From assembly GCF_050313795.1 (NCBI RefSeq), contig NZ_JBNPMC010000001.1, forward strand, positions 1-64,000: DNA of 64,000 nucleotides, in the 5' to 3' direction. Below the pieces are notes generated by a model, which saw only the letters and a program-made list of their open reading frames with translations, did no database searches and had not been told where the DNA came from. The stretch comes from CAMBRQ01 sp945870325. GTDB lineage: Bacteria; Bacillota; Clostridia; Lachnospirales; Lachnospiraceae. Position 1 is the stretch's first letter. Each line of letters starts with the position of its first letter. The translations under genes and the position numbers were made by a program. Positions 34,824-44,143 of the stretch are shown piece after piece.

Positions 34824-35625
34824 TTCCATACTTATCCATCACTGCCTCCACGGCCTCAATCACAGCCGCCCGCATTCCACACTTCTCCAACGCAGCCACG
34901 CCCACAATCGTAGTTCCCCCCGGAGAGCATACATTATCCTTCATCTCTCCCGGATGCTTTCCAGACTCCGTCATCAATTTTCCGGTTCCCGTTATCATCT
35001 GTCCTGCCAACTGGTATGCCATCTTACGCGGCAAGCCATACATCACGCCCGCATCAGCCAGCGCCTCTGTAAACATACTGGCAAATGCCGGTGCACAGCC
35101 GCTGATCGTACTTGCAATATTAACCTGATCTCCGTCCACTTCCACTGCCAGGCCAATTCCAGACAACAATTCCATAATAATCCGATATCCTTCTTCCGTA
35201 AGAGAATGCTTCTTTTCACAAATCGTAATTCCTTCTCCTACAGACACCGGAGTATTCGGGATTGTACTAAGGTGATGGCATCCTTCCGGCAGTATTTTTT
35301 CATAATCCTCGAACAGATAGTTCGCAACTACTGAGAGTATCATCTTTTCTTTCAATAATGCTCCCAAAGGGCTTAGAACAGGTTCTACCATTCCCGGTTT
35401 TACCGCTATCACAAGGACATCAGATGCCTCAACTACTTCCTTCGCATCATAGCAGGCATGAATACCTCTTACTTCGGCATTGTTTTTCAATCTTCCATAA
35501 CTGCCACCACACGCATATATCTGATCCGGCTGCAGAGTCTTCGTATATAACAATCCATCTGCGATAGCCTGCCCCATATTGCCAAACCCTAGAAAGCCTA
35601 CTTTTATATCAGTTACATTATACAT
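34816..35625 (-). CDS. proC: Pyrroline-5-carboxylate reductase
   Basis: 269 residues; the last step of proline synthesis (P5C to proline with NADPH). The dinucleotide loop GFLGFGNMGQAIADG is at residues 10-24. The C-terminal dimer and active-site segment carries the family signature near SPGGTTIVGVAALEK (about 235-249). It lies 11 nt behind the AIM24-family gene, so the two are co-transcribed; no functional link is evident. Confidence 0.95.
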   Translation of the reverse strand: MYNVTDIKVGFLGFGNMGQAIADGLLYTKTLQPDQIYACGGSYGRLKNNAEVRGIHACYDAKEVVEASDVLVIAVKPGMVEPVLSPLGALLKEKMILSVVANYLFEDYEKILPEGCHHLSTIPNTPVSVGEGITICEKKHSLTEEGYRIIMELLSGIGLAVEVDGDQVNIASTISGCAPAFASMFTEALADAGVMYGLPRKMAYQLAGQMITGTGKLMTESGKHPGEMKDNVCSPGGTTIVGVAALEKCGMRAAVIEAVEAVMDKYGIN

Positions 35626-35636
35626 CCTATCTCTCC

Positions 35637-36317
35637 TTATGAACCAGATGGCATATACGGTCTTAAGACACCTGCCACATTACTGATCGGCATGGTCTGA
35701 AGCCATACTCTTCCAGGACCGCTGATCACTGTATTGAAGATTCCCTCACCGCCAAACAGCATATTCTTCACACCCGGCACACTCTTAACCTCCATCTTAC
35801 ATGTCGCCGTCATCGCCGCAAGATGTCCGGTGTCAACTACAATCTGCTGCCCCGGCTGAAGTTCATACTCTACTACATGACCATCGAATTCAGCGAACAT
35901 CGTGCCGATTCCGCTTACCTTTTGCATAATGAATCCTTCACCGCCGAACAATCCGGAAGCGAACTTTTTATTAAAGAATACGGATAATTCTACACTCGCT
36001 TCTCCGGCAAGGAAGGCACTTTTCTGGAAGATCATCTCTTGCCCCGGTGCAATATCGAATGCTTTGATCGAACCCGGAAAACTGGATGCAAATGCAATCA
36101 TGCCAGTACCGTCCTGAGCCGTATATATATTCTGGAATATGTGCTCTCCTGAGAACATTCTGCCGAATGCTTTGCCAATTCCTCCGTTTGTCGTCGTCTC
36201 CATCAGCATATTCGGTGACATCCATGCCATTCCGCCGCCTTCTGTGATCATCTTTTCGCCGCCCTCAAGCTGACAGATCACAACCGGAAGTGTATCTCCC
36301 TGTATCTGATATCTCAT
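35637..36317 (-). CDS. AIM24/TIGR00266 family beta-structured protein
   Basis: 226 residues of the AIM24 (DUF124) family: glycine-rich repeats such as GGIGKAFGRMFSGE, LFGGEGFIMQKVSG and LFGGEGIFNTVISGPG, and V-D-T-G-H-L-A-A-M. Bacterial members are compact beta-barrel trimers of unknown function. It is the first gene of the pair with proC. Confidence 0.88.
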   Translation of the reverse strand: MRYQIQGDTLPVVICQLEGGEKMITEGGGMAWMSPNMLMETTTNGGIGKAFGRMFSGEHIFQNIYTAQDGTGMIAFASSFPGSIKAFDIAPGQEMIFQKSAFLAGEASVELSVFFNKKFASGLFGGEGFIMQKVSGIGTMFAEFDGHVVEYELQPGQQIVVDTGHLAAMTATCKMEVKSVPGVKNMLFGGEGIFNTVISGPGRVWLQTMPISNVAGVLRPYMPSGS

Positions 36318-36441
36318 ATAGTTATACCTCCATTCACTTTATTTCCTCCATCATAACGTTTTCTATACAGGGTGTCAATTGACAGAAACTTAAGAATATG
36401 TGAACGAACATACGACTCCTTCAATCCAGGTACAGCCTTAA

Positions 36442-36469
36442 TTACATTTTTGATATATTATGCTATAAT
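36442..36469 (+). promoter_or_regulatory. Promoter of the coiled-coil gene
   Basis: TTACAT (36442-36447), 16-nt spacer, perfect TATAAT (36464-36469), 32 nt before the ATG, which also has AGGAGGTGAT. Confidence 0.55.
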
Positions 36470-36501
36470 CAATGTACATTAGTTGACGAGGAGGTGATCA
36501 C

Positions 36502-37104
36502 ATGACAAATACAGAATTTCTTCAATCCATATCTACTTTAATTAATGAAAAATTCGACGAACAAAATGCTAATATTGAGCAAAAATTCAAGGAACAAAAT
36601 GCCAATATCGAGCAACGTTTTAAGGAACAAGATGCTAATATCGAGCAGAGATTCAAGGAGCAAACTACCTATATTAATCATAGGTTCGACGAACAGAATG
36701 CCTATTTTAATCAAAGGCTCGAGGAGCAGAGTGCTTCCTTTGATCGAAAACTTGAGGAACAGAGTGCTTCCTTTGATCGAAAACTCGAGGAACAGAGTAC
36801 CTATTTTAATCAAAGGCTTGAAGAACAAGAGAAAAAAACAGATCAGTTATTCGCATCCCACACAGCACAGATAGATAAAAAGATTAAGAAAAACAACAGA
36901 GAACTCATGAACTCCATTCTTTCAGAAGTTGATTTGGTTCAGATAAAAGCAAATAATCATTTTGAACGAATTGAGAATCGCCTGGAATACTTAGAACACA
37001 CGGTCAACACGATAAAGGTGGAGACTGACACAATCCACCTGCTTGTCAACAAAGTAGCGAATCTGGAGGAACGTGTCAGTACCTTAGAGAAAAAAGTATC
37101 TTAA
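36502..37104 (+). CDS. Hendecad-repeat coiled-coil protein of unknown function
   Basis: 200 residues, almost all coiled coil. From about residue 14 to 113 an 11-residue unit of the form (F/L)-x-E-Q-x-A-x-(I/F)-(E/D/N)-(Q/R)-(R/K) repeats about nine times, encoded by 33-bp tandem DNA units. The C-terminal part (about 135-200) shifts to ordinary heptads (IENRLEYLEHTVNTIKVE, VANLEERVSTLEKK). No membrane helix or signal peptide. The 11-residue period gives a nearly straight, right-handed coil. The tail resembles those of Firmicute proteins that share a coiled-coil trailer with phage or DNA-binding partners, but I do not recognise a function. Confidence 0.8.
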   Translation: MTNTEFLQSISTLINEKFDEQNANIEQKFKEQNANIEQRFKEQDANIEQRFKEQTTYINHRFDEQNAYFNQRLEEQSASFDRKLEEQSASFDRKLEEQSTYFNQRLEEQEKKTDQLFASHTAQIDKKIKKNNRELMNSILSEVDLVQIKANNHFERIENRLEYLEHTVNTIKVETDTIHLLVNKVANLEERVSTLEKKVS

Positions 37105-37185
37105 CATCGAAGATTCTTGTTGATTTACTCTCAGATGAGTCCAATAATTTACTTAGGCATAAGAGTAAAGTTACATATGATATAC

Positions 37186-37236
37186 ATAAGAGCAGATTTG
37201 CAGCGAATGACTACTCCTCTGCAAATCTGCTCTTAT
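37186..37236. terminator. Bidirectional terminator between the coiled-coil and NSS transporter genes
   Basis: An 18-bp perfect stem (AAGAGCAGATTTGCAG arm) with a 15-nt loop between converging genes. It ends 13 nt before the transporter stop codon. Confidence 0.8.
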
Positions 37237-37248
37237 CATAACTCTTCA

Positions 37249-38715
37249 TTACTCTTTAGTTCTTTTTTTATAGAATGCACAATATAAGACGAAGCCCAGG
37301 AACAGCACTGCCGCAGCCATCCATCCTAACAGCACTACTTTCCCCTGTCCTGCGAACTTATCATAGTATCCCTTCAGATAGATTACGATAATAATAAGCG
37401 GCAGAATATAAGATACATATCCTCTCAGCCCTTTTGGGAAATCAAAGCCTTTACCTGTATTCACTTCTTTCAGGAAGTTATCCCATCCCCATCCATTCTT
37501 CCGGGTACAGAATAGTACATATCCAAGACTTCCCAAAGGAAGCAGGTTGTTAGATACGATAAAGTCTTCCAGATCCATAATATTGGTTCCTTCACCAAGA
37601 GGCGTAAATCCTGACAATACATTGAATCCTAATACACACGGCATACTAAGCAGAATGATCAATACCGCACTCACCAGAACACTCTTGCTTCTTGACCATC
37701 CAAACAAATCAATGTCAAAAGAGATAATGTTCTCGAACACAGCCACTATCGTTGTAAATGCGGCGAAGGTCAGGAACAGGAAGAACAATGCAGCCCAGAC
37801 CCTTCCGCCCGGCATCTGGGCAAATATATTCGGAATCGTAATGAAGATCAGGCTCGGACCTGCTCCCGGCTCAATCCCGAACGCAAAACAGGATGGAATA
37901 ATGATGAATCCAGCCATCAATGCAACGAATGTATCCAACGCAGTAATGCTGATTGCTTCTCCCGCAAGACTTCTTTCTTTTCCCATATAACTTCCGAATA
38001 TCAGCATCGCGCCGATACCGATAGAAAGTGTAAAGAATGCCTGGCTCATCGCGCCAAAGATTACATTGCCGATTCCGATTTCTGCCATCTTATTGAAATC
38101 CGGAATCAGATAAAAGCGGATTCCCTCTCCAGCGCCTTCCAGGAACACGGAATGGATCGCCAGTACTACCATAATAAGAAGAAGCGCAGACATCATAACC
38201 TTGGACACCCGCTCAATTCCTTTCTGGATTCCAAAATAGCACACGGTAAAACCAATGATGCAGATAAGAATTGTCCAGAATGCCATAGTCGGCACATTTC
38301 CAAGCATGGTTGCAAACCCTTCTGACACCTGCTTGGCAGTCGCTCCAGCAAACTCTCCTTTAATGCTGCGATAGCAATAATACATCATCCATCCGCCAAC
38401 CGTCGTATAGAACATCATCAGCAGATAACTTCCGATCACCCCAATCCATTTTGTCACATGCCAGCGTGTCCCCTCCGGCTCCAGTTTTTCAAAGCACGCG
38501 GCTACGCTTAAACGACTTCCACGTCCCACTGCAAATTCGCACACCAGAACCGGGATCCCCATAATCAATAAGAATACCAGATAAATCAATATAAATGCGG
38601 CCCCTCCGAATTCTCCGCACATATACGGGAACTTCCATACATTCCCGATTCCGATTGCACATCCGGCTGATACTAAGATGAATCCCAGACGTGATCCGAA
38701 TTTCTCTCTTTTCAT
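37249..38715 (-). CDS. Sodium-dependent amino-acid-type transporter (NSS/SNF family)
   Basis: 488 residues from the ATG at 38715 (AAAGGAGAG 7 nt upstream). About twelve membrane helices on the LeuT fold. The first helix has the Na+ and substrate segment GCAIGIGNVWKFPY (about residues 18-31), with the unwound GxGNxWRFPY pattern. FxxEFAxGRGSRLS follows. It would import an amino acid or related amine with Na+. The substrate cannot be set. Transcribed alone. Confidence 0.93.
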   Translation of the reverse strand: MKREKFGSRLGFILVSAGCAIGIGNVWKFPYMCGEFGGAAFILIYLVFLLIMGIPVLVCEFAVGRGSRLSVAACFEKLEPEGTRWHVTKWIGVIGSYLLMMFYTTVGGWMMYYCYRSIKGEFAGATAKQVSEGFATMLGNVPTMAFWTILICIIGFTVCYFGIQKGIERVSKVMMSALLLIMVVLAIHSVFLEGAGEGIRFYLIPDFNKMAEIGIGNVIFGAMSQAFFTLSIGIGAMLIFGSYMGKERSLAGEAISITALDTFVALMAGFIIIPSCFAFGIEPGAGPSLIFITIPNIFAQMPGGRVWAALFFLFLTFAAFTTIVAVFENIISFDIDLFGWSRSKSVLVSAVLIILLSMPCVLGFNVLSGFTPLGEGTNIMDLEDFIVSNNLLPLGSLGYVLFCTRKNGWGWDNFLKEVNTGKGFDFPKGLRGYVSYILPLIIIVIYLKGYYDKFAGQGKVVLLGWMAAAVLFLGFVLYCAFYKKRTKE

Positions 38716-38818
38716 TTTCTCTCTCCTTTTAGTTTTATACAAATTACATTTGAATAATTATACTCATTCGAGCATCCCGTAATACATGCCTTCGGCTGTT
38801 GTGTTCATCAATGTCCCC

Positions 38819-39751
38819 TTATCTGGAGCATCTGAACTGAAGTTCTTCCCACCTTCTGTCTACTTCCTTCTGGAATTCTTCGATCAAATATTCATTGCCC
38901 TTCTTAAACAGATGCTTGAAGCGCCCCTGTGGCTTCAGAAAATCTTCGATCGGAAGTTTCTTCTTCGGCTCATAATTCAGAATCCATTTGCCATCTACTA
39001 CTTCAAACAGCGGCCAATAGCAAGTCTCTACACCCAGTTTGCAGATCTCCATAATATCCGGCGTGTTATATCTCCATCCACGCGGACATGGCGCCATAAT
39101 GTTCAGGAATGCTGCTCCCGGAGTATAGATCGCCTTCTCTGACTTCACATGCAGATCCTTAAAATTCTGGACAAATGTAGTTTGTGCCACATACGGAATA
39201 TCATGTGCTGCAATGATCGCAGCCAAGTCCTTGCGATTCTGCGGTTTACCATTACTTTCACTCCCTACCGGAGTTGTCGTGGTATCTGCATACATTGGAG
39301 TTGCAGAGGAACGCTGAATCCCAGTATTCATATACGCGCCGTTATCATAGCACACATACACCATATCCGTATTACGCTCCATCGCGCCGGACAAAGACTG
39401 AAAACCAATGTCATAAGTACCGCCGTCACCGCCAAATGTAATGAATTTATAAGTCTCATCTAATTTGCCTTTTCTTCTCAATGCTTTGTATGCACCCTCA
39501 ACACCACTTAACGTTGCCCCCGCATTTTCAAATGCATTGTGAATATAACTGTCTTCCCATGCTGTATATGGGTATGTAAATGTAGAAACCTCCAGGCAGC
39601 CGGTCGCATTGCCGATGACTGCCTTATCTCCTTCATGAAGACCACGAAGCACATTCCTTACCGCTATCGTACCGCCGCAGCCTGCACACATTCTATGCCC
39701 CGGAGCCAGACGTTCCGGTTTGCTCATTGTCTCTTTGAAATTATAATTCAT
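38819..39751 (-). CDS. porB: 2-oxoacid:ferredoxin oxidoreductase, beta subunit
   Basis: 310 residues; the thiamine diphosphate subunit of a four-subunit enzyme. MCAGCGG (about residues 21-27) gives the first cluster cysteines, GGDGGTYDIGFQ (about 108-119) is the ThDP-Mg motif, and the substrate loop near NTGIQRSSATP is typical of pyruvate/2-oxoisovalerate enzymes. It is last in the order gamma-delta-alpha-beta, 14 nt after the alpha gene. Pyruvate is the most common substrate; 2-oxoisovalerate remains possible. Confidence 0.92.
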   Translation of the reverse strand: MNYNFKETMSKPERLAPGHRMCAGCGGTIAVRNVLRGLHEGDKAVIGNATGCLEVSTFTYPYTAWEDSYIHNAFENAGATLSGVEGAYKALRRKGKLDETYKFITFGGDGGTYDIGFQSLSGAMERNTDMVYVCYDNGAYMNTGIQRSSATPMYADTTTTPVGSESNGKPQNRKDLAAIIAAHDIPYVAQTTFVQNFKDLHVKSEKAIYTPGAAFLNIMAPCPRGWRYNTPDIMEICKLGVETCYWPLFEVVDGKWILNYEPKKKLPIEDFLKPQGRFKHLFKKGNEYLIEEFQKEVDRRWEELQFRCSR

Positions 39752-39765
39752 TTTTGCGTCCCCCC

Positions 39766-40947
39766 CTATTCTCTAATTCCCAGATAACGATAGGTCTCGC
39801 CTGCATCGTTATTCTTTACAATCTGTTCCAGGGTTGCAAATATACTTTCCATGTCTTCCACTCGCACATCGCGTCCGCCAAGACCATAGATATAATTCAC
39901 CGCCAAAGCCTGTGATCTTGCTCTGAATAAAGCAGACATCACATCCGCTCCTAACGGTCCGCCATGGTTCGTATAGCCTTCTGCTCTGTCCATGATTGCA
40001 ACTGCTTTTACGTTAGAAAGAGCCTTTGCAATTGCATCTGCAGGGAACGGACGGAAAAGACGAATCTTCAGAAGCCCCACTTTCTTACCCTCGGCTCTTA
40101 ATTTATCAATTGCATCTTTTGTTGTACCGGCTGCCGAACCAATCATAACAACCGCCACTTCAGCATCATCCATACAATATTCTTCGAACAGACCATACTC
40201 TCTTCCGGAAACTTTAGCGAATTCCTCTGCCACATCCAACACAACCTGTTCTACATGCTTCATCCCTTCTGCCTGGTTGCGTTTCGCTTCCATATAATAA
40301 TCTGTAATAGAATATGGACCCACAGCCATCGGGCACTCCGGATTCAGCAGATAATTCTCCGGCCGATATTCTCCAACAAAGTTCTTGACTTCATCATCTT
40401 CCAACAGTTCAATATTCTCTACCGCATGGCTGGTAATAAAACCATCCTGGCAGATCATAATTGGCAGTCTTACATCCTGATGTTCAGAAATGCGGTATGC
40501 CTGTACCATATTATCATACGCCTCCTGATTATTTTCCGCATAGATCTGAATCCATCCGGAGTCCCTTGCTCCCATACTGTCAGAATGATCGCAGTTGATA
40601 TTAATCGGACCCGACAACGCACGGTTCACCAGCGCCAATGCCAACGGAAGTCTGTTAGATGCTGCTATATACAATTCTTCCCACATATAGGCAAGACCAC
40701 AAGAAGATGTTGCTGTCAAACTTCTCGCACCTGCTGCGGATGCTCCAATTGCAGCACTCATAGAACTGTGCTCACTTTCCACCGGAATAAACTCCGTATC
40801 CACCTGCCCATTTGCTACAAAAGAAGCGAAATACTGTGGAATCTCTGTAGACGGAGTAATCGGAAATGCCGGAAATACATCCGGATTAATCTGCCTGAGC
40901 GCGATTGCTACCGCCTCATTACCTGATAAACGATCTCTTTTTGCCAT
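39766..40947 (-). CDS. porA: 2-oxoacid:ferredoxin oxidoreductase, alpha subunit
   Basis: 393 residues from the ATG at 40947, where GGAG lies 5 nt upstream; an upstream in-frame start at 40977 would overlap the delta gene by about 30 nt. Domain I/II pattern: GNEAVAIALRQINPDVFPAFPITPSTE (positions about 9-35), then TSSCGLAYMWEELYIA. The alpha subunit holds part of the ThDP site and the CoA-side domains. It overlaps nothing and follows delta by 1 nt. Confidence 0.92.
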   Translation of the reverse strand: MAKRDRLSGNEAVAIALRQINPDVFPAFPITPSTEIPQYFASFVANGQVDTEFIPVESEHSSMSAAIGASAAGARSLTATSSCGLAYMWEELYIAASNRLPLALALVNRALSGPININCDHSDSMGARDSGWIQIYAENNQEAYDNMVQAYRISEHQDVRLPIMICQDGFITSHAVENIELLEDDEVKNFVGEYRPENYLLNPECPMAVGPYSITDYYMEAKRNQAEGMKHVEQVVLDVAEEFAKVSGREYGLFEEYCMDDAEVAVVMIGSAAGTTKDAIDKLRAEGKKVGLLKIRLFRPFPADAIAKALSNVKAVAIMDRAEGYTNHGGPLGADVMSALFRARSQALAVNYIYGLGGRDVRVEDMESIFATLEQIVKNNDAGETYRYLGIRE

Positions 40948-40948
40948 C

Positions 40949-41251
40949 TTACTCCACCCCTTCCATTGTAATCGCACCGAACGGGCATGATTTTACACAG
41001 ATGCCACATCCTTTACAGTGATCATAGTCGAATGCCATCCTCTTACCGTCCTTTACTGGGATACTACTATCCGGACATACCGGCACACAGAGCAGACATT
41101 GTTTGCATTTGCCTTCAATAAAGACTGGTTTCTCTGTAGACCACTCGCCAGTATTAAAATCCTTAGAAGTTCCGACTCCGGCAATCACCATGCCTTCCGT
41201 CAGTTCCCTCCAGGTTGCTTTTACGCCTAATTTTGTAATATCTGTTGCCAT
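40949..41251 (-). CDS. porD: 2-oxoacid:ferredoxin oxidoreductase, delta (ferredoxin) subunit
   Basis: 100 residues with two [4Fe-4S] motifs: CKQCLLCVPVCPD (about 56-68) and CKGCGICVKSCPF (about 79-91). It passes electrons from the ThDP subunit to free ferredoxin. The ATG overlaps the gamma stop (TAATG), so translation is coupled. Confidence 0.95.
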   Translation of the reverse strand: MATDITKLGVKATWRELTEGMVIAGVGTSKDFNTGEWSTEKPVFIEGKCKQCLLCVPVCPDSSIPVKDGKRMAFDYDHCKGCGICVKSCPFGAITMEGVE

Positions 41252-41823
41252 TACCGTACCTCCTCGAGCGCCATCTTAAGTGCTGCCATATTGCCATCGA
41301 TTACTTCCGGCTTGCTGGCGAATTTGTGAGAGAATGATGCTCTCATCTCTTTCAGAAACGTCTCCTCATCCATAATGCCTGCCACCTTCACGATCGCAGC
41401 CAGAAGCGGCGTATTCGGGAAATATCTTCCCATTGTAGCCATGGATACCTTATGTGCATCAATGATATACACTTTCCCTTCATACCCTTTCAGATGTGGG
41501 ATAATCTCCTCTTTCGCGCGCTGTGTATTCACCAGAATCGCCCCGTCTTTCTTAAGACCGCTGGTCACATCAACCGCCTCCAGTAAAGATTCATCCACAA
41601 CAACTACATACTGCGGATCATAGATATTCGAATGCACACGGATCGGAGTATCGCTGATTCGGTTATACGCCGTAATTGGCGCTCCCATACGCTCAGGACC
41701 ATACTCAGGAAATCCCTGCACGTATTTTCCAGTCTGAAATGCCACATCTGCCAATAGTAATGCAGCCGTCTTGGCACCCTGGCCACCACGGCCATGCCAT
41801 CTGATCTCTGTAAGGTTACTCAT
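41251..41823 (-). CDS. porC: 2-oxoacid:ferredoxin oxidoreductase, gamma subunit
   Basis: 190 residues from the ATG at 41823 (GGAAG 10 nt upstream). The family opening EIRWHGRGGQGAKTAALLLADVA is at positions about 6-28, with YGPERMGAPI following. It is the first gene of porCDAB, and the composite palindromic repeat lies directly upstream, between about 41,990 and 42,733. Confidence 0.93.
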   Translation of the reverse strand: MSNLTEIRWHGRGGQGAKTAALLLADVAFQTGKYVQGFPEYGPERMGAPITAYNRISDTPIRVHSNIYDPQYVVVVDESLLEAVDVTSGLKKDGAILVNTQRAKEEIIPHLKGYEGKVYIIDAHKVSMATMGRYFPNTPLLAAIVKVAGIMDEETFLKEMRASFSHKFASKPEVIDGNMAALKMALEEVR

Positions 41824-41997
41824 CTCCAACTTCCTTTCTACCCTTATCATCTGCTGTTCATTCTCTGTTTACGTAAATTATTTTCAGCATTTAAAAAATA
41901 CCGAGTGAACTCGGTTTTTCTAATATTCCCTATTTTACTTCAAGATTCCCACTCTGTCTACAACAAATTTCTAAAATCTGCACCTTTATGGGAATTT

Positions 41998-42304
41998 AAT
42001 TCATGAAGAGTAATTTGTAAGGTGTACGGCAGAGAGGGGGAGTATGGTAGTTCTTATCCGACTCCAATCGCCTACAAACCGTAAGTTCAAAAGAGGTCTA
42101 AAATCAGGAACCGAATGTATTCGCCGGAAAAAACCTGGAAGATTTTTCCGACTCAGACATTCTTGAATTCTGTGCTTGTAGCACATAATTCATCCTGATT
42201 TTAGACCTCTTTTTCACTAACGGTTTGTACGGCTCTTCTACGGATAAGAACTACCATACTCCCCCTCTCTGCCTGACATTCTTATGTGTAACTCTTAATG
42301 AATT
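41998..42304. repeat. Giant palindrome B (307 bp)
   Basis: The outer arms AATTCATGAAGAG/CTCTTAATGAATT pair. They are followed by a 32-nt near-perfect arm containing GCAGAGAGGGGGAGTATGG and then TAGTTCTTATCCG, and an inner arm AGAGGTCTAAAATCAGG. Together they form one very long hairpin with a loop region near 42,125-42,165. Confidence 0.8.
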
Positions 42305-42415
42305 GGGTGGATTCCGGCGAAACGCGTGGGGAACGGTGTCTGATTGGTAACAGATGCACCCTCAATATGTTTCCTCGCCAATATCGTTCCACACGCATCC
42401 TCGCTGGAATCTCCC
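42305..42415. repeat. Palindrome B' (111 bp)
   Basis: Imperfect palindrome beginning GGGTGGATTCCGGCGA and ending CGCTGGAATCTCCC, between B and C. Related in terminal sequence and order to A'. Confidence 0.6.
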
Positions 42416-42431
42416 TAATGTAGAAAACCTT

Positions 42432-42719
42432 GAAAATAGGAAATGTCAGGTGTAAGGATGAGGCTTAGCGTATCTGGCTTCGTTGGACAAGTGTTAGAAT
42501 CCGTTGCAATAAAAGAGGCAGAAATTGTGTGCGAAGAGCTGACTTCAAGTCAGATCTTCGAGGACTGCTGAGTTCAATAATCATCAGATTATTGGACGAT
42601 TCAGTCCGGTCACACAATTTCTGCCTCTTTTATTGTTACAGATTCTTAACGCAGGACTCCGAAGCCAGATACGCTAAGCCTCATCCTTGCGCCGTACACT
42701 TTCCGACACTCTATTTTCT
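42432..42719. repeat. Giant palindrome C (288 bp)
   Basis: The outer arms carry GGATGAGGCTTAGCGTATC and its complement; the inner arms carry AATAAAAGAGGCAGAAATTG and its complement. Between them AGTGTTAGAATCC (left) and GTTACAGATTCTTAACGCAGGACTCCGA (right) match element D. Confidence 0.8.
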
Positions 42720-42734
42720 GCATTAAATTCCCAT

Positions 42735-44108
42735 TCAATCCCTCGTCAACTTCCGAATCCAGTTCCCATAATGTGACTCCAAAAATGCCGGCACACACTT
42801 AAATATCTGATCCGCGTTCAGGCAGCACACTACCACAACCGGCGATGCCTTCACCACGAATGCCATAATGAACGATAACGGAAGCACGATCATCCAGATA
42901 CTGATCAAGTCCATCTTCACCACGAACATAGCATTGCCACCGCCCCTGATAATTCCATTATTCGTCGGCATCTGATAGGACATCCCTATACAGATCACAC
43001 TTAAGATAATCAAGAACGCATTCGCCATTTCTTTCGTCGCAGGCTGCAGATCATACAAGCTAAGCACCGGAATCCTTAAGAAGAATAATATAGTTCCCGA
43101 TATTACGCCAATCATTACGAACATCCGCTGCATTCTTCCGGAATATTCCTTTACTTTGGCAATATCCCCGGTTCCTATAGTTTTTCCGATAATAACAGAT
43201 GCCGTTGAGGATGCGCCTACCGCGGTAGACTTTACCATTAAAAACAGCGTAGACGCGGCACTGTTCGCCGCTATTGCTGCCGCCGTCATATGTCCTAAGA
43301 TTGCCGTCTGAAGAGCCGTATTAAGACCCCACAATCCCTGCACCACCAGCATTGGAGTCACAACCTTGAAATAATCCTTCGAAAGAATCTTGTCGAATTG
43401 CAGGTAGTCTTTAAATTTCAGTTTCAGACACTTCTCTCGCTTCGCAATATATGTAATCAATACTCCGCATTCTGTAATCCTTGCAATCAAAGTACCAATC
43501 GCCGCTCCTTTTACGCCCATCCTCGGCATTCCAAAATTCCCGAATATTAGCAGATAGTTGATTCCGCAATTCACGAAAAAAGTAAGGACTGATAATTGGA
43601 ATGCTATCCTGACCGTCTCCGTACTACGAAGTGCTGCCAATAATAACTGAGTCACAGCAAAGAATAAATATGTAAAACGTATTATATTAAGATACTTCAC
43701 ACCTTCTGCAATAATTGACTGATCCGTCGTAAAAATTCCAACCGCCCGGCTCGGAAATATACTAACCGCCGCGAACAATATAATCGCAATCACAAGTGCC
43801 GCATACATTGCAGTTGCTGCAATCTTCTTCATAGGCTCTGTCTGCCGTTTTCCCCAATACTGGCTGCAAAAGATAACAAGTCCATCTCCCAATGCCATCA
43901 CAAGCTGCTGGAATACAAACTGAATCTGATTCACCGCTGCGACTCCTGCAAGGGATGTCTCACTATAAGCTCCAAGCATAATATTATCTGCAAGGTTTAC
44001 ACTTAGAGTCACTACATTCTGCAAGACTAATACTACATAGATTGCAAAGAAATTTTTATAGAATGATCCTTTCCCCATATCTAAGTCTATCCTTCCTGAG
44101 TCTCTCAT
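42735..44108 (-). CDS. MATE-family multidrug/Na+ exporter
   Basis: 457 residues from the ATG at 44108, with GGGGA 6 nt upstream; a GTG at 44126 is the alternative. Twelve membrane helices in two similar halves. Family marks are NLADNIMLGAYSETSLAGVAAVNQ (positions about 42-65) and the second-half counterpart around ALQTAILGHMTAAAIAANSAAS. It exports drugs or metabolites with Na+ or H+. It follows a truncated hydrolase gene by 35 nt and ends at the edge of the composite repeat. Confidence 0.92.
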   Translation of the reverse strand: MRDSGRIDLDMGKGSFYKNFFAIYVVLVLQNVVTLSVNLADNIMLGAYSETSLAGVAAVNQIQFVFQQLVMALGDGLVIFCSQYWGKRQTEPMKKIAATAMYAALVIAIILFAAVSIFPSRAVGIFTTDQSIIAEGVKYLNIIRFTYLFFAVTQLLLAALRSTETVRIAFQLSVLTFFVNCGINYLLIFGNFGMPRMGVKGAAIGTLIARITECGVLITYIAKREKCLKLKFKDYLQFDKILSKDYFKVVTPMLVVQGLWGLNTALQTAILGHMTAAAIAANSAASTLFLMVKSTAVGASSTASVIIGKTIGTGDIAKVKEYSGRMQRMFVMIGVISGTILFFLRIPVLSLYDLQPATKEMANAFLIILSVICIGMSYQMPTNNGIIRGGGNAMFVVKMDLISIWMIVLPLSFIMAFVVKASPVVVVCCLNADQIFKCVPAFLESHYGNWIRKLTRD

Positions 44109-44143
44109 AATTTTTCCCCAGATCACCTGGCATCATATTATCC

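Larger units (their letters stand above)
41989..42733. repeat. 745-bp composite palindromic element with 12-bp terminal inverted repeats
   Basis: Bounded by TGGGAATTTAAT (41989-42000) and its exact complement ATTAAATTCCCA (42722-42733). Inside, both ends share AAGGTGTACGGC/AAAGTGTACGGC. Three nested palindromes fill it: B, B' and C. No gene-like frame lies in it. Its right end is 1 nt from the MATE stop codon and its left end is 165 nt upstream of porC. It could be a non-autonomous mobile element or a cluster of intergenic palindromes. Confidence 0.7.

Noticed and set aside
36514..36840. CRISPR-like array (regular repeats)
   Set aside because: The 33-bp units are contiguous, in-frame and encode 11-residue hendecads; there are no unique spacers.
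42529..42726. 65-codon plus-strand frame in palindrome C
   Set aside because: The frame runs through both arms of the hairpin, has no ribosome site and no protein-like conservation.
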